A stretch of DNA of 29,427 nt from Candidatus Krumholzibacteriia bacterium. GTDB lineage: Bacteria; Krumholzibacteriota; Krumholzibacteria; WVZY01; JAKEHA01. Made by a program: the position numbers and the translations under genes. Numbering within the stretch: the stretch's first letter is position 1; the number at the start of each line of letters is the position of its first letter. Below, piece by piece: positions 15,377-22,180 of this stretch. The notes beneath the pieces are model-generated. The model worked only from the letters and a program-made list of their open reading frames with translations, did no database searches and had not been told where the DNA came from. The stretch is from the NCBI GenBank assembly GCA_029863355.1, contig JAOTVO010000002.1, positions 1 to 29,427 of the forward strand, written 5' to 3'.

Positions 15377-15933
15377 CAGTGCACCCGCCTCACCTTGCCC
15401 GCCGCGTACGCGGCCGACTCGATCTCCCGCTGGTAAGCGGCCATGACCTCGCGCATCAGCTCGACGGGGCGCAGTCCCATCTCCTCCAGACCGATCGCCG
15501 GCACGGGCGCGCCGCGCGGGTCGATGTTGACACCCAGGTGGATCAGGCACGACGCCGCCGAGGGCGCGGCGATGGAGACGGTGAGCTTGCGGCCGTCGCT
15601 GTAGGCGTCGTCGCCGTCGCGGCGCACGGACTTGCCCATCGACACCAGCGCCTCGCAGAGTAGGCACACGAGCAGGCGCTGGCGCAGCACGCCGACCTCG
15701 AGGTCGCAGCCTGGGTGCTCGACGATGACGTGCGCCATGCGCGCCGCCACGATGGTGGCCCCGGCACGCGCGTCGTCGAGATCGACGAGATCCTCCGTGG
15801 CCACCTGACAGGGCCCGAAGAACACCGCCGCCGCGTCTCCGGACAGGCCCGTGGTCTCGGCCACCCAACGGCTGCGCAGCTCCTTGCCGGTGTAGGCCAG
15901 CGTGCCGGGCATAATCTTGTAACGAAACTCCAT
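15376..15933 (-). CDS. DUF366 family protein in the queuosine operon
   Basis: A 185-aa protein matching DUF366, a family I know mainly from archaea (for example the structurally solved Pyrococcus protein PH1223). Shared blocks are LAYTGKELRSRWV near the N-terminus, VVFFGP-type strand (AAVFFGPCQV), the D-x-x-D run LVDLDDARAG, MAHVIVEHP, and a C-terminal core RRDGDDAYSDGRKLTVSIAAPS...IHLGVNI with AIGLEEMGL. No enzymatic role is established to my knowledge. It lies between queC and queE with one-base or four-base overlaps on both sides, which strongly suggests a role in 7-deazaguanine metabolism. The ATG at 15931-15933 is used; a GTG at 15942, overlapping the queC stop, is equally possible and adds three residues. 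Confidence 0.88.
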   Translation of the reverse strand: MEFRYKIMPGTLAYTGKELRSRWVAETTGLSGDAAAVFFGPCQVATEDLVDLDDARAGATIVAARMAHVIVEHPGCDLEVGVLRQRLLVCLLCEALVSMGKSVRRDGDDAYSDGRKLTVSIAAPSAASCLIHLGVNIDPRGAPVPAIGLEEMGLRPVELMREVMAAYQREIESAAYAAGKVRRVH

Positions 15934-15938
15934 GGCGA

Positions 15939-16613
15939 TCACGAATCCTCGAAGACGATCGGCGGGCGCCGCTCCTCGGGCACCGCGTCGAGGGCCACGC
16001 GCAGCCGGCGGCAGGAGGCACAACGCCCGCACATGCGCTCGCCGCTGCGGTAGCAGCTCCATATCAACGACAGCGGCGCCCCCAGCTCGATCCCCCGCCA
16101 CAGAATCTCGCGCTTGTCCAGATCCTGCGTGGGGCTCGCCACCTCGACGCGGCCGCGCGTGGAGTGGGCGAGCGCCTCGTTGACGCAGGCCACGAACGCG
16201 GGGGCGTTGTCGGGAAACTCCACCGCCTCCTCGCGGTTGAACCCCGCGAGCACCAAGTCGCACCCGTAGCTCTCGGCGAAGGCCGCGGCGACGTTCAGGA
16301 AGACGCCGTTGCGGTTGGGGATCCACACCTCGTCGAGCGTGCGCAACTCTCCGGCGCTCTCATCGGCGCCGGCGCGCATGCCCGCCGGCGAAAGCGATCC
16401 CAGCCATCGCACGTCGACCTCGCGCAGCGGAAGCTGGTAGTAGCTCACCACCGCGATCACCGACGCGCGCTCGCTCGCGCGCGCGCGCTGGCCGTAGTCG
16501 AAGAAGAGCACCAGGCGCACGTCGTGCGTCTCGAGCCCGGCGGCCAGCGACACGACCGAGTCGAGCCCGCCGCTCACCACCGCTACCGCGCGCCGTCTAT
16601 CCGTGCGTCCCAT
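15939..16613 (-). CDS. queC: 7-cyano-7-deazaguanine synthase QueC
   Basis: A 224-aa ATP-dependent enzyme that turns 7-carboxy-7-deazaguanine plus ammonia into preQ0. The N-terminal PP-loop SGGLDS (14-19) binds ATP, and FDYGQR, PNRNGVFLNVAAAFAE and SPTQDLDKREI are family blocks. The C-terminal zinc site is visible as SCYRSGERMCGRCASCRRL. All expected cysteines are present. The ATG at 16613 follows queD by 18 bp and has a GGGGCGG stretch upstream. Its stop overlaps the possible GTG start of the DUF366 gene. Length is normal for the family. Confidence 0.95.
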   Translation of the reverse strand: MGRTDRRRAVAVVSGGLDSVVSLAAGLETHDVRLVLFFDYGQRARASERASVIAVVSYYQLPLREVDVRWLGSLSPAGMRAGADESAGELRTLDEVWIPNRNGVFLNVAAAFAESYGCDLVLAGFNREEAVEFPDNAPAFVACVNEALAHSTRGRVEVASPTQDLDKREILWRGIELGAPLSLIWSCYRSGERMCGRCASCRRLRVALDAVPEERRPPIVFEDS

Positions 16614-16631
16614 CCGCCCCGCGTCGCTCCC

Positions 16632-17012
16632 TCATGCCTCGTACGCCACGCACGACTCCGGTCCTTCCCACACTTCCACCCGCGCGAGCCGCCCCCGAGG
16701 CCCCGGGTCGAACGCCTCGGAGAGCACCCGCCAGATCTCGCGGGCCAAGTTCTCCGTGGTCGCGCTCATGCGGTCGAACGGCGCAATGTCGTTCAAATGA
16801 CGGTGGTCGAAGCGCTCCTCGACCTCGTGCCGCAGCAAGTCCTTCAGGGAACGGAAGTTAGCGCCCATGCCCCCCTCGTCCAGGCCGCTGTAGCGCCAGA
16901 ACGCCCGCACGGTCCACGTGTGGCCGTGCAGCCGATCACACGGCGGGCAGCCCGGCAGCGTGTGCGAGGCCGCGAGCCGGCACTGCACGGATAGGGTGAA
17001 CGTCTCGCTCAA
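16632..17012 (-). CDS. queD: 6-carboxy-5,6,7,8-tetrahydropterin synthase QueD
   Basis: A 126-aa tunnelling-fold enzyme that makes 6-carboxytetrahydropterin from dihydroneopterin triphosphate. Zinc ligands are His17 (SHTL) and His29/His31 in the LHGHTW motif. Cys25 in CDRLHGH is the catalytic cysteine, and the FDHRHLND segment and the terminal WEGPES glutamate complete the active site. The first strand (TFTLSVQ) requires a start at or before the TTG at 17010-17012, which is taken as the start; the ribosome-binding site is poor. A GTG at 16988 would cut into the fold. It is the first gene of queD-queC-DUF366-queE-S2P. GTP cyclohydrolase (FolE) is not nearby. Confidence 0.93.
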   Translation of the reverse strand: MSETFTLSVQCRLAASHTLPGCPPCDRLHGHTWTVRAFWRYSGLDEGGMGANFRSLKDLLRHEVEERFDHRHLNDIAPFDRMSATTENLAREIWRVLSEAFDPGPRGRLARVEVWEGPESCVAYEA

Positions 17013-17373
17013 AGGGGGCTTCCAGGTCCGCGTCGCCCCGCCGGCCTCCGGCCGGTTCGAGGACCCCGCGGCGACAAGTCGCTGAAATTACTGACACTGT
17101 AGCCGTTGCCCGGCCCCGGCGCAACAGCAACCGCGGCCGCGTTGTCCGCACAACCGACCCCGGGGGGCCCCCGGGACATGCAGATTGCACGGGAGCGGAG
17201 CCGCGCGGCTTCGCCTGGAGCCTCCGGCCTGCGGGTTGTATTCGTATCAGACTATATTGCAAGCCGTTACAACCATCCCGCTATCCGGGGAATTCATGGG
17301 GTGCGCTGGTACGCGATTCGCTTCAACCGGGCGCGGCGCCGTACGCCAAGCCGCGGGGGCGGCCCGCACGAAC
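17013..17373. other. 361-bp divergent intergenic region between queD and the TPR gene
   Basis: Holds the 5' regions of queD (minus) and the TPR scaffold gene (plus). On the minus strand TTGCGC (17119-17124) and TACAGT (17096-17101) are 17 bp apart and could be a weak queD promoter. On the plus strand a TATATT box (17253-17258) lies upstream of the TPR gene but lacks a recognisable -35. A perfect short hairpin (CCGGCC/GGCCGG around 17041-17055) is present. I see no preQ1 riboswitch core. An ATG at 17296, in frame with the TPR gene, cannot be excluded as its start. Confidence 0.45.
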
Positions 17374-19785
17374 ATGGACAGCAAACTCCGAACGACACTC
17401 GAAAAAGCCCTCCAGGACAAGGCGAAGGGGAACTTCGACCGCGCGCTCAAGCGCCTGCGCGAAGCGATCGCCAAGTCCCCGGACGTGCTCGAGCCCTATC
17501 TGGAGGCGGCCGACGTTTGCCTCGAGGGCGGCGAGTCGCTGCAGGCCACCCAGTTCCTCAAAAAGGCGACCAAAAAGTTCGAGTCCGACCGCGCAAAGAT
17601 CCGCGACTTCGCGCGGGAGAAACTGCGCGCGCTGGGCGACGAGGTGCTCGCCAAGTTCCTGGTCGAAGAGGCCGTGCGCAAGCGCGACCTCGAAGAGGCC
17701 GAGGTGACCCTGCAGGACGTGCCCGACCGGACCGTTCGCGACCTGCTGCAGCGCACGCGCACCAAGCGCCAGTCCATGACCTCGGCCGCCGGGGGCGGCC
17801 ATTCGCTGGTGAGTGAAGTGGTCGTCAACACCCTTTCCGAAGCGCTCATGTGCCTGCGCCTCGGGCGCGTGAAGGACGGCGCCAAGGGCATTCTGCAGAT
17901 CCTCGACGAGAAGCCCGTGGAGAACGAGGTGCTCGGCGAGTTCCTGGCTGGGTTGGAGAAGTCGTTCGCCAAGTCGGGGCGCGTGCGGTTCCTGTACGCC
18001 GTCTCGATGATGCAGGGGGGTAGCCTCGACGCCGCCATGGTCAAGCTCGTGTCGGCGGTGCGCATGGAGCCGGAGCTGGCCGACGAGAGCCTGGAGCGCA
18101 TCCGCGCCCTGACCGAGGGGCAAGACGACCCCCCCGAGGCGGTCCACGTGGCGCTCGTGGAGATCCTGCTGCTCAAGGGCGACGAAGCGCGTGCCGCCGA
18201 GCTGCTGCAGGAGCGCCTGGAATCGACGCCGTCGAGCGCGCGCGAGGTCATGGAGACGCTTCGGCCACACGTGCAGGATCAGACCGACTCGCTGCTCCTG
18301 CACTGGGTCTACCTCGACGCGGCGCTGGCCGCGGAGCAGACGATACGCGTGCTGGAGATGGTGCGCCGGCTGCAGGCGGACGAGAGCCGCCGCAGCGAGC
18401 TGCTGTCCTGGCTCGACGCCAAAGGCAAGGAGAAGTTCCTGCCCGCGGAGATCTTGATGCTCCAGGGCGAGCTGGCGCTCGAGCACAAGGAGTACGCGCG
18501 CGCGGTCGAGGTGCTCACCGCCGTCTGTGGAGCCTCGCCCAACGACATCCCCTCCGTGCTCGTGCTGGTCGAGCGGTACAAGCAACACGACCCGGCGCTC
18601 GAGGCGTTCCATCGCGAGCGCAGCGCCGAGCGGGCGGAGAGTCGGACCCAAAGCTCGGGCCGCGACGCGGGCGACTTCGAGCACTTCGAGAACAAAGAGT
18701 TCAGCTTCACCGCGAAGCCCCCCGAGAAGGCGGCTGAGAAGGCGGCCGACAAGGCCCCAGAGAAGCCCGCCGAGAAGGCGCCCGCGCCGGCGGAGCCGGC
18801 CGCACCGGCCACTCCGGAGCCCGCCGCCGAGAAGCCGTCGGCCATCGAGAACACCGGTGACGGCCCGTTCACGACGAGCGCGCCGCCTTCGCCGGGATTC
18901 GCGGGGGCGTCCGGCGATGCGAGCGACTCGCCTTTCGGCGGCGGCCGCTTCTCCCTGTCGGGCGGCAACGAAGACGGGATCGTCTGGGAAGAGGAAGACG
19001 AGCGCGGCAAGGTGGACGCGGCGCCCGAGCCCGCGGCGTCCGTCGCCACCACCGAGGCGCACGTGCGCCACGTGGCCGACGCCCTCTACGAGGTGGGCGC
19101 GCGCGCGTTTTTCCATGTCGAGGCCGAAGCAGCCGTCCCGGAGGCGCCGGCACCCGAACCCGTGGCACCCGAACCCGTGGCCACCGAGCCTCCCGCGCCC
19201 GAAGTAATCGTCCCGGAGGCGCCCTCACCCGAGCCCGCGGCACCCGAGCCTCCCGCGCCCGAAGTAATCGTCCCGGAGGCGCCCTCACCCGAGCCCGTTG
19301 CTTCCGAGCCGGTGGCGCCCGAGCCGGAAGCGGCCGGGCCCTCGAAGCCCGCCGGGCAGACCTTCGAGGAGCGCGTGGCGCTCATCGAACGGGCGATCGA
19401 AGAAGAGCGCGTGGATGCGCTGGGTGAGCTGGTCGAGTTCGAGCCCGAAGACGACGACCAGTCCCTGGAGCGCGACTTCTACCGCGCCGAGCACCACCTG
19501 TTGTGCAGCCGTCCCGCCGCGGCGCTCGCGTTGTTCGCCGCGGTCGAGGGCGCCGCGCGCGGCCGAGATCTCGGCCGTCGGGCAGGGCTGAAAGTGGCGG
19601 CCAGCCAGCGCATGATGAACGATTTCGGCGCCGCCCAAGACACGCTTTCCAAGCTCCTCGAGACCTATCCCGGAAGCGAGGAGATCGATCGGCTGGCGAA
19701 GCAGAACCGCCAGCAGCACCTCGAGAACCAGCGCGGCGACGCGCTCGTGCTGGAGAAGACGACGTCCCTGACGACCGACCTGTAA
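17374..19785 (+). CDS. Large TPR/helical-repeat protein with Pro-Ala-Glu-rich linker
   Basis: An 803-aa protein I cannot assign to a named family. Residues 1-110 are TPR-like (LEKALQDKAKGNFDRALKRLREAIAKSP, EAADVCLEGGESLQATQFLKKATKKF). Further helical repeats run to about residue 410. A low-complexity region follows (about 440-660): Lys/Glu/Pro/Ala repeats (PEKAAEKAADKAPEKP), then Pro/Glu-rich sequence with a perfect 54-bp DNA repeat. A C-terminal helical domain (about 665-803: TFEERVALIERAIEEERVDALGEL...) again looks TPR-like. No signal peptide or membrane helix is visible, so it is probably a cytoplasmic scaffold. The ATG at 17374 was chosen because the repeat fold begins there; ATG 17296 would add 26 low-complexity residues. 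It is followed after 19 bp by the C4-coiled-coil-TPR gene. Confidence 0.82.
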   Translation: MDSKLRTTLEKALQDKAKGNFDRALKRLREAIAKSPDVLEPYLEAADVCLEGGESLQATQFLKKATKKFESDRAKIRDFAREKLRALGDEVLAKFLVEEAVRKRDLEEAEVTLQDVPDRTVRDLLQRTRTKRQSMTSAAGGGHSLVSEVVVNTLSEALMCLRLGRVKDGAKGILQILDEKPVENEVLGEFLAGLEKSFAKSGRVRFLYAVSMMQGGSLDAAMVKLVSAVRMEPELADESLERIRALTEGQDDPPEAVHVALVEILLLKGDEARAAELLQERLESTPSSAREVMETLRPHVQDQTDSLLLHWVYLDAALAAEQTIRVLEMVRRLQADESRRSELLSWLDAKGKEKFLPAEILMLQGELALEHKEYARAVEVLTAVCGASPNDIPSVLVLVERYKQHDPALEAFHRERSAERAESRTQSSGRDAGDFEHFENKEFSFTAKPPEKAAEKAADKAPEKPAEKAPAPAEPAAPATPEPAAEKPSAIENTGDGPFTTSAPPSPGFAGASGDASDSPFGGGRFSLSGGNEDGIVWEEEDERGKVDAAPEPAASVATTEAHVRHVADALYEVGARAFFHVEAEAAVPEAPAPEPVAPEPVATEPPAPEVIVPEAPSPEPAAPEPPAPEVIVPEAPSPEPVASEPVAPEPEAAGPSKPAGQTFEERVALIERAIEEERVDALGELVEFEPEDDDQSLERDFYRAEHHLLCSRPAAALALFAAVEGAARGRDLGRRAGLKVAASQRMMNDFGAAQDTLSKLLETYPGSEEIDRLAKQNRQQHLENQRGDALVLEKTTSLTTDL
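19184..19297 (+). repeat. 54-bp perfect tandem repeat, period 60 bp, within the TPR gene
   Basis: The segment 19184-19237 recurs exactly at 19244-19297. Each copy encodes about 18 residues of a 20-residue unit (PPAPEVIVPEAPSPEP). The period is a multiple of three, so copy-number change keeps the frame. The identity at synonymous positions points to a recent duplication. Shorter related units (GAACCCGTGGCACCC) precede it. Confidence 0.9.
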
Positions 19786-19804
19786 CTCGCAAGGAGCGAG
19801 AGTC

Positions 19805-21319
19805 ATGAAGATCTGTCCATTCATCTCGCACATGATCGGTGACGACGGAACCAACATCCTGGAGGTTACTCCGGCCAAGGAGACCGATGCCGACGCCGCA
19901 CCTCCCTCCAAATCCACCGGCAGCGTCGTGGTGTTGGGGTACGACGGCGACAGCAACACAGCCGTGGCCGTGAAGGCGCCGAACGAAAAAGGTACGAAGC
20001 AGAAGACCAAGGCCAGGACGTCGCGTGCGAAGACCGGCGAGGAGGAGACCTCGCCGCTGTTCTGCCTCCGGGAGACTTGCCGCTTCTACCAGAGCAAGGG
20101 CTCCGCGTGCATGTTCGACGCGATCTTCGCTAAGGTCGAGGCACAGGCAAAGGGCCCCGCCGAGTCCGACAAGAAGTCGGACGACAAGACTTCCGCCACG
20201 GTCACCAAGGAGCTCGACAAGTTCTGGAAGTTCCAGACCAAGAGCGTGTCCGAACTCATCGCGAGCATCGGCGAGACGGAGAAGAAGCAGGAGCGTTCGT
20301 TCTCCGACATCGCCAAGAAGATCGACGGCGTCGTGGAGAAGTCGGCCAAGCCGAGCGACGACGGCACCCTCGGGAACATCCGCGAAGACCTCGCCAAGCT
20401 GCATGCGGTGGTTGAGTCGCGCGAGGAGGGCATCGACAACTTCTCGACAACGGTCTCTGAGCTGGTCATGAACCTCGAGGACAGCATGCGCTCCCTGCGC
20501 GAGCAGGCCGAGAAGCTATCCTCACGAATGGGCAAGCTCGAGAGCTCCGTGTCCGAGGTGGACAAGGTGCACGAGCGGGTGGAGAAGGCGGTCGCGCGCG
20601 CCCTGGAGGGCGACCGCGGCAAGAGCGCGGGTATCGACGCCCTCACCACGCCGCTGCACTCGATCGTCGATGCGCACCGCCGCCTGGAAGATCAAATGCG
20701 CCGCTGGCGTGAAACCATGGATGCACGCGTGCAAGATATGCAGCGCGACGACGAGCGTTGGCTCAAGCGGATCGAAGGGATCGAGCAGCGCCAGGGCGAG
20801 GCCATCGAGCTCATCGAGTCGGCTCAGCGCAGCCACGGGGACGAAGCGGCGCGTTCCCGTCGCAAGGAAGCGAAGAAGTTCAACAACCTCGGCGTGACGA
20901 GCTTCCACAACGGCGACCTCGAGCGGGCGCGCGACCAGTTCGTGGAGGCTGTAGCGCGCGACGCCAGGTTCGCCGAGGCCTTCAACAACCTGGGTCTGGT
21001 CTACACCGAGCTGGGTGAAGAGGACAAGGCCAGCGAGGCATTCCGGCAAGCCATCGATCTGAACCCGGACCTGCACGCCGCGTACAACAACCTCGGCTAC
21101 GTGTTCTATCGCCAGGGGAAGTACGAGCAAGCGATCGAGATGTACAACGAGGCCCTCGGTCGTAGCGCGAGCAGCAGCTCCGCCTACACCAATCTGGGCA
21201 ACGCGTACTTCAAGATCGGAAACCGCGAAGAGGCGCGGCAGGCATGGGAGAAGGCGCTGGAGCTGGATCCCGGTAACGATCGCGCGATCCGCAACCTCAA
21301 GCGCCTCGAGCGGGAGTAG
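19805..21319 (+). CDS. Protein with four N-terminal cysteines, coiled coil and C-terminal TPRs
   Basis: A 504-aa protein I do not recognise as a named family. Four cysteines lie in the first 102 residues and none afterwards: Cys4 (MKICPFISH), then C87-LRET-C92 and C102 (CLRETCRFYQSKGSACMFD), separated by a disordered Lys/Thr/Ala-rich stretch. This arrangement suggests a bound metal ion or iron-sulfur cluster, which is inference. Residues about 125-340 are highly charged heptad-like helix (coiled coil, e.g. KVHERVEKAVARALEG). Four canonical TPRs run from 357 to 495 (FNNLGVTSFHNGDLERA, FNNLGLVYTELGEEDKA, YNNLGYVFYRQGKYEQA, YTNLGNAYFKIGNREEA). The ATG has AAGGAG 8 nt upstream. It is 19 bp behind the large TPR gene and ends before a strong terminator. 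Confidence 0.85.
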   Translation: MKICPFISHMIGDDGTNILEVTPAKETDADAAPPSKSTGSVVVLGYDGDSNTAVAVKAPNEKGTKQKTKARTSRAKTGEEETSPLFCLRETCRFYQSKGSACMFDAIFAKVEAQAKGPAESDKKSDDKTSATVTKELDKFWKFQTKSVSELIASIGETEKKQERSFSDIAKKIDGVVEKSAKPSDDGTLGNIREDLAKLHAVVESREEGIDNFSTTVSELVMNLEDSMRSLREQAEKLSSRMGKLESSVSEVDKVHERVEKAVARALEGDRGKSAGIDALTTPLHSIVDAHRRLEDQMRRWRETMDARVQDMQRDDERWLKRIEGIEQRQGEAIELIESAQRSHGDEAARSRRKEAKKFNNLGVTSFHNGDLERARDQFVEAVARDARFAEAFNNLGLVYTELGEEDKASEAFRQAIDLNPDLHAAYNNLGYVFYRQGKYEQAIEMYNEALGRSASSSSAYTNLGNAYFKIGNREEARQAWEKALELDPGNDRAIRNLKRLERE

Positions 21320-21365
21320 CGAGTAGCGCCCGGCGCCGCGCCGTCGCATCCAGGGCAGAAAGAGC

Positions 21366-21402
21366 GATCCCCGCGCCGTTCGGCGCGGGGATCACTTTTT
21401 TT
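21366..21402 (+). terminator. Strong Rho-independent terminator after the TPR genes
   Basis: A perfect 12-bp stem (GATCCCCGCGCC at 21366-21377 with its complement at 21382-21393) and a GTTC loop are followed by ACTTTTTTT. On the minus strand the same hairpin is followed by a weaker pyrimidine run, so it may also end the convergent cold-shock transcript. Confidence 0.9.
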
Positions 21403-21481
21403 GAAGCCTTGCGCGCTGCTCGCCGGCTGCAAACCCACTCTACAGCCCGCGAGCGACGCACCTGGCTCACGAGGTGACTGG

Positions 21482-21724
21482 CTAGCCGACCGATTCCGCC
21501 GAGCCCGGCGCGGCCGCGCCGTCGCGAAGAACCCCCCGGGCCTGCGGCCCCTTCGGCCCCTCGATCAGCTCGAACTCGACCTGCTCCCCCTCCGCGAGAG
21601 TCCTGTATCCGTCGGCCTGGATCTCGGAGTAATGGACGAATACGTCCTTGTCTCCGGTCTCCGCCAAGATGAAGCCATATCCCTTCGCCTCGTTGAACCA
21701 CTTCACCTTACCAGATTGACGCAA
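21482..21724 (-). CDS. Cold-shock domain protein, CspA family, TTG start
   Basis: An 80-aa OB-fold RNA/single-stranded DNA chaperone. GKVKWFN at the N-terminus, RNP1 KGYGFI (14-19), and RNP2 VFVHY (28-32) are canonical. A short Ala/Gly/Ser-rich tail extends past residue 66. No ATG or GTG can begin the domain correctly; the TTG at 21722-21724 sits 8 nt after AGGGGG and is the only good start. A strong promoter and a leader of about 130 nt with a hairpin precede it, as is usual for regulated cold-shock genes. It is a single gene, convergent with the TPR cluster and divergent from the FHA gene. Confidence 0.94.
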   Translation of the reverse strand: MRQSGKVKWFNEAKGYGFILAETGDKDVFVHYSEIQADGYRTLAEGEQVEFELIEGPKGPQARGVLRDGAAAPGSAESVG

Positions 21725-21756
21725 ACTCGAGTCCCCCTTTCCCTAGAAAGCGCGAA

Positions 21757-21775
21757 GCCACCGCTGGCCGGTGGC
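21757..21775 (-). promoter_or_regulatory. Hairpin in the cold-shock mRNA leader
   Basis: A 7-bp perfect stem (21757-21763 with 21769-21775) with a 5-nt loop lies in the predicted untranslated leader, about 33 nt before the start codon. It could take part in temperature-dependent folding, which is inference by analogy with cspA leaders. Confidence 0.4.
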
Positions 21776-21858
21776 CGTGCAGTGGACTGCTCGCTCTTCC
21801 TCTTGCTGCTGGTGGCTGCGCACTTCATGGGGTTTGCCCCTGCGAAATGTAGAGGAAC

Positions 21859-21888
21859 ATTTTACCACGAAAGACCGCGGTACGTCAA
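21859..21888 (-). promoter_or_regulatory. Strong sigma70-type promoter for the cold-shock gene
   Basis: On the minus strand TTGACG (21883-21888) and TAAAAT (21859-21864) are 18 bp apart, with 5/6 matches at both boxes. This is the best promoter match in the window. Transcription from about 21852 gives a leader near 128 nt. Confidence 0.75.
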
Positions 21889-22180
21889 GGAGTGATACGG
21901 AACCGCGCGCCACAGCGCCGGCCGATGCGCCCTCGCGCGCAACGTCGCGCGTCCGTCGTCCACATTGCGACCGGCGCGCGCACACTTTGCATTGACGCCG
22001 TGAAGCGCGCCCGCGCGGGCCCGAGCGCGATCGCGCAGCACCCTAATTCCACAACAAGTTGCGCGGCCATCGCGAACACGCCACCCCCCGGTCCGTGGCA
22101 TGGAACTTGCCCCCCCGGCAACGGACGATGATCCCGCGCGGCGCCGTTCTGCGCCCACCGCAAAACGTAGAGGGGCAAAC

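Larger units (their letters stand above)
21725..22180. other. 456-bp intergenic region between the cold-shock and FHA genes
   Basis: The left part is the cold-shock leader and promoter. Between 21900 and 22180 I find no coding signal and no well-formed plus-strand promoter for the FHA gene. TTGCATTGACGCC (21987-21999) resembles the promoter-region sequence at 29071-29085 within one inserted base. An ATG at 22100, in frame with the FHA gene, lacks a ribosome-binding site. Confidence 0.45.

Noticed and set aside
17013..17110. preQ1 riboswitch in front of queD
   Set aside because: No preQ1-I or preQ1-II aptamer core (C-rich loop with A-rich tail) is visible in the leader.
17323..19116. Minus-strand open frame of 597 codons inside the TPR gene
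   Set aside because: No motifs and a composition expected from the complement of Glu/Ala/Leu codons; the TPR repeats are on the plus strand.
22100..22180. ATG start 27 codons upstream for the FHA protein
   Set aside because: No ribosome-binding site, low-complexity Pro/Arg/Ala sequence, and a good AGAGGGG-GTG start downstream.
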